Assembly (NCBI GenBank): GCA_047630175.1
Contig: JBLHVI010000133.1
Span: 1 to 6,118, forward strand
Length of the DNA stretch: 6,118 nucleotides
DNA from: UBA4582 sp047630175
GTDB lineage: Bacteria; Pseudomonadota; Gammaproteobacteria; Pseudomonadales; Azotimanducaceae
Direction: 5' to 3'
Part shown: piece after piece, positions 5,609 through 6,118 of the stretch
Position numbering within the stretch: position 1 is the first letter of the stretch
How the letters are laid out: every line of letters starts with the position of its first letter
Translations under genes and position numbers: made by a program
The notes under the pieces: generated by a model
What the model was told of the DNA's origin: nothing
Database searches by the model: none
Seen by the model: the letters and a program-made list of their open reading frames with translations, nothing else

Positions 5609-6118
5609 CTAGGCGGGATTTTCCAGAATAGCCTTGTATCTTCTCACCGTGGGGTCTAATCCACTCCAAATTGCGTCGGTGATCAATGCGTGGCCGATAG
5701 AAACTTCGTCGACGGGTGCTACGGACAGGCAGAATTCCCCTAGGTTTTCCTGATTTAGGTCATGACCTGCATTGATACCCATGCCCAGTCCTCGGGCGAA
5801 TGTGGCAGCTTCTACAAAGCGGGCCAAAATAGAATGGTGGGCACCGTACGCGTCGGCATAAGGACCTGTATAGAACTCGATGCGATCAGCGCCCAGGCGT
5901 GCAGCCTCTGCTATCTGGGTTTCGACGGGATCCATGAACAGGCTGACGCGGATGTTCAACTTTTTCAGCTGATCGATGACGGCTGCCAGTGGCGAATTGT
6001 CGCCAGAGAGGTCCCAGCCATGATCAGAAGTCAGTTGCACAGGATTGTCCGGTACTAACGTACATTGTGCCGGCATGGTCTGCGCTACCAGCGCCATAAA
6101 GCCCGGAAAGCCGTTTTC
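5609..6118 (-). CDS. pdxJ: Pyridoxine 5'-phosphate synthase PdxJ, N-terminus beyond the window
   Basis: PdxJ condenses 1-deoxyxylulose 5-phosphate with 3-amino-2-oxopropyl phosphate to pyridoxine 5'-phosphate, the final ring-closing step of the deoxyxylulose-dependent vitamin B6 route. The frame is open to the right edge, leaving the C-terminal 169 residues visible, roughly two thirds of the usual length. Signatures in order are TLVPDNPVQLTSDHGWDL, RIEFYTGPYADAY, GINAGHDLNQENL and VSIGHALI. The His in NAGHDL (visible residue 119) matches the proton-donor His193 of E. coli, and the GH in IGHALI (142-143) matches the phosphate-binding Gly215-His216. The first visible residue, Glu, followed by NGFP, may be the catalytic Glu72 equivalent; this alignment is inferred. 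The TAG at 5609 is followed by a gap of about 116 bases and then the cold-shock-domain gene, not the acpS gene often found downstream. The ATG at 6097 is internal and is not the start. Confidence 0.93.
   Translation of the reverse strand, partial: ENGFPGFMALVAQTMPAQCTLVPDNPVQLTSDHGWDLSGDNSPLAAVIDQLKKLNIRVSLFMDPVETQIAEAARLGADRIEFYTGPYADAYGAHHSILARFVEAATFARGLGMGINAGHDLNQENLGEFCLSVAPVDEVSIGHALITDAIWSGLDPTVRRYKAILENPA

Noticed and set aside
5762..6058. Plus-strand open frame of 98 codons
   Set aside because: It is antisense to clear pdxJ coding sequence and has no recognisable product.

Overview
This window looks like ordinary chromosomal DNA from a gammaproteobacterium. The evidence is gene content: a bifunctional MnmC, a YciH-type SUI1 protein, an SseA-like sulfurtransferase and PdxJ. 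Base composition by eye is around half G+C throughout. A marine Cellvibrio/Halieaceae-like lineage would fit, but that is an impression and not shown by the sequence. I see no insertion sequence, phage gene, CRISPR array, tRNA or rRNA.

Layout. A short leader (1-117) with a hairpin precedes a plus-strand, ACT-domain-containing 3-phosphoglycerate dehydrogenase gene (118-1299). Everything to its right is on the minus strand. Reading that strand in transcription order from the right edge: the 3' part of pdxJ (5609 to beyond 6118), a two-helix membrane protein ending in a cold-shock domain (5031-5492), a very acidic small protein of unknown function (4599-5021), a 120-base gap with a hairpin, yciH (4128-4478), a 3-mercaptopyruvate-type sulfurtransferase (3258-4124) and mnmC (1313-3271). 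mnmC converges on the dehydrogenase gene with only 13 bases between the stop codons.

How the genes work together. yciH, the sulfurtransferase gene and mnmC are packed tightly (3-base gap, then a probable 14-base overlap) and are almost certainly co-transcribed. Two of the three act in translation: an initiation-factor-like protein and the last enzyme of mnm5(s2)U34 wobble-uridine modification. A sulfurtransferase between them invites, but does not prove, a link to tRNA thiolation. The cold-shock-domain membrane protein and the acidic protein form a second tight pair (9-base gap). The dehydrogenase starts serine synthesis and PdxJ closes the pyridoxine phosphate ring.

No dramatic new system is visible. 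The points most worth a second look are the membrane-tethered cold-shock protein with its acidic neighbour, the sulfurtransferase inside a translation operon, the apparent TTG start of mnmC, and three inverted repeats in the gaps.
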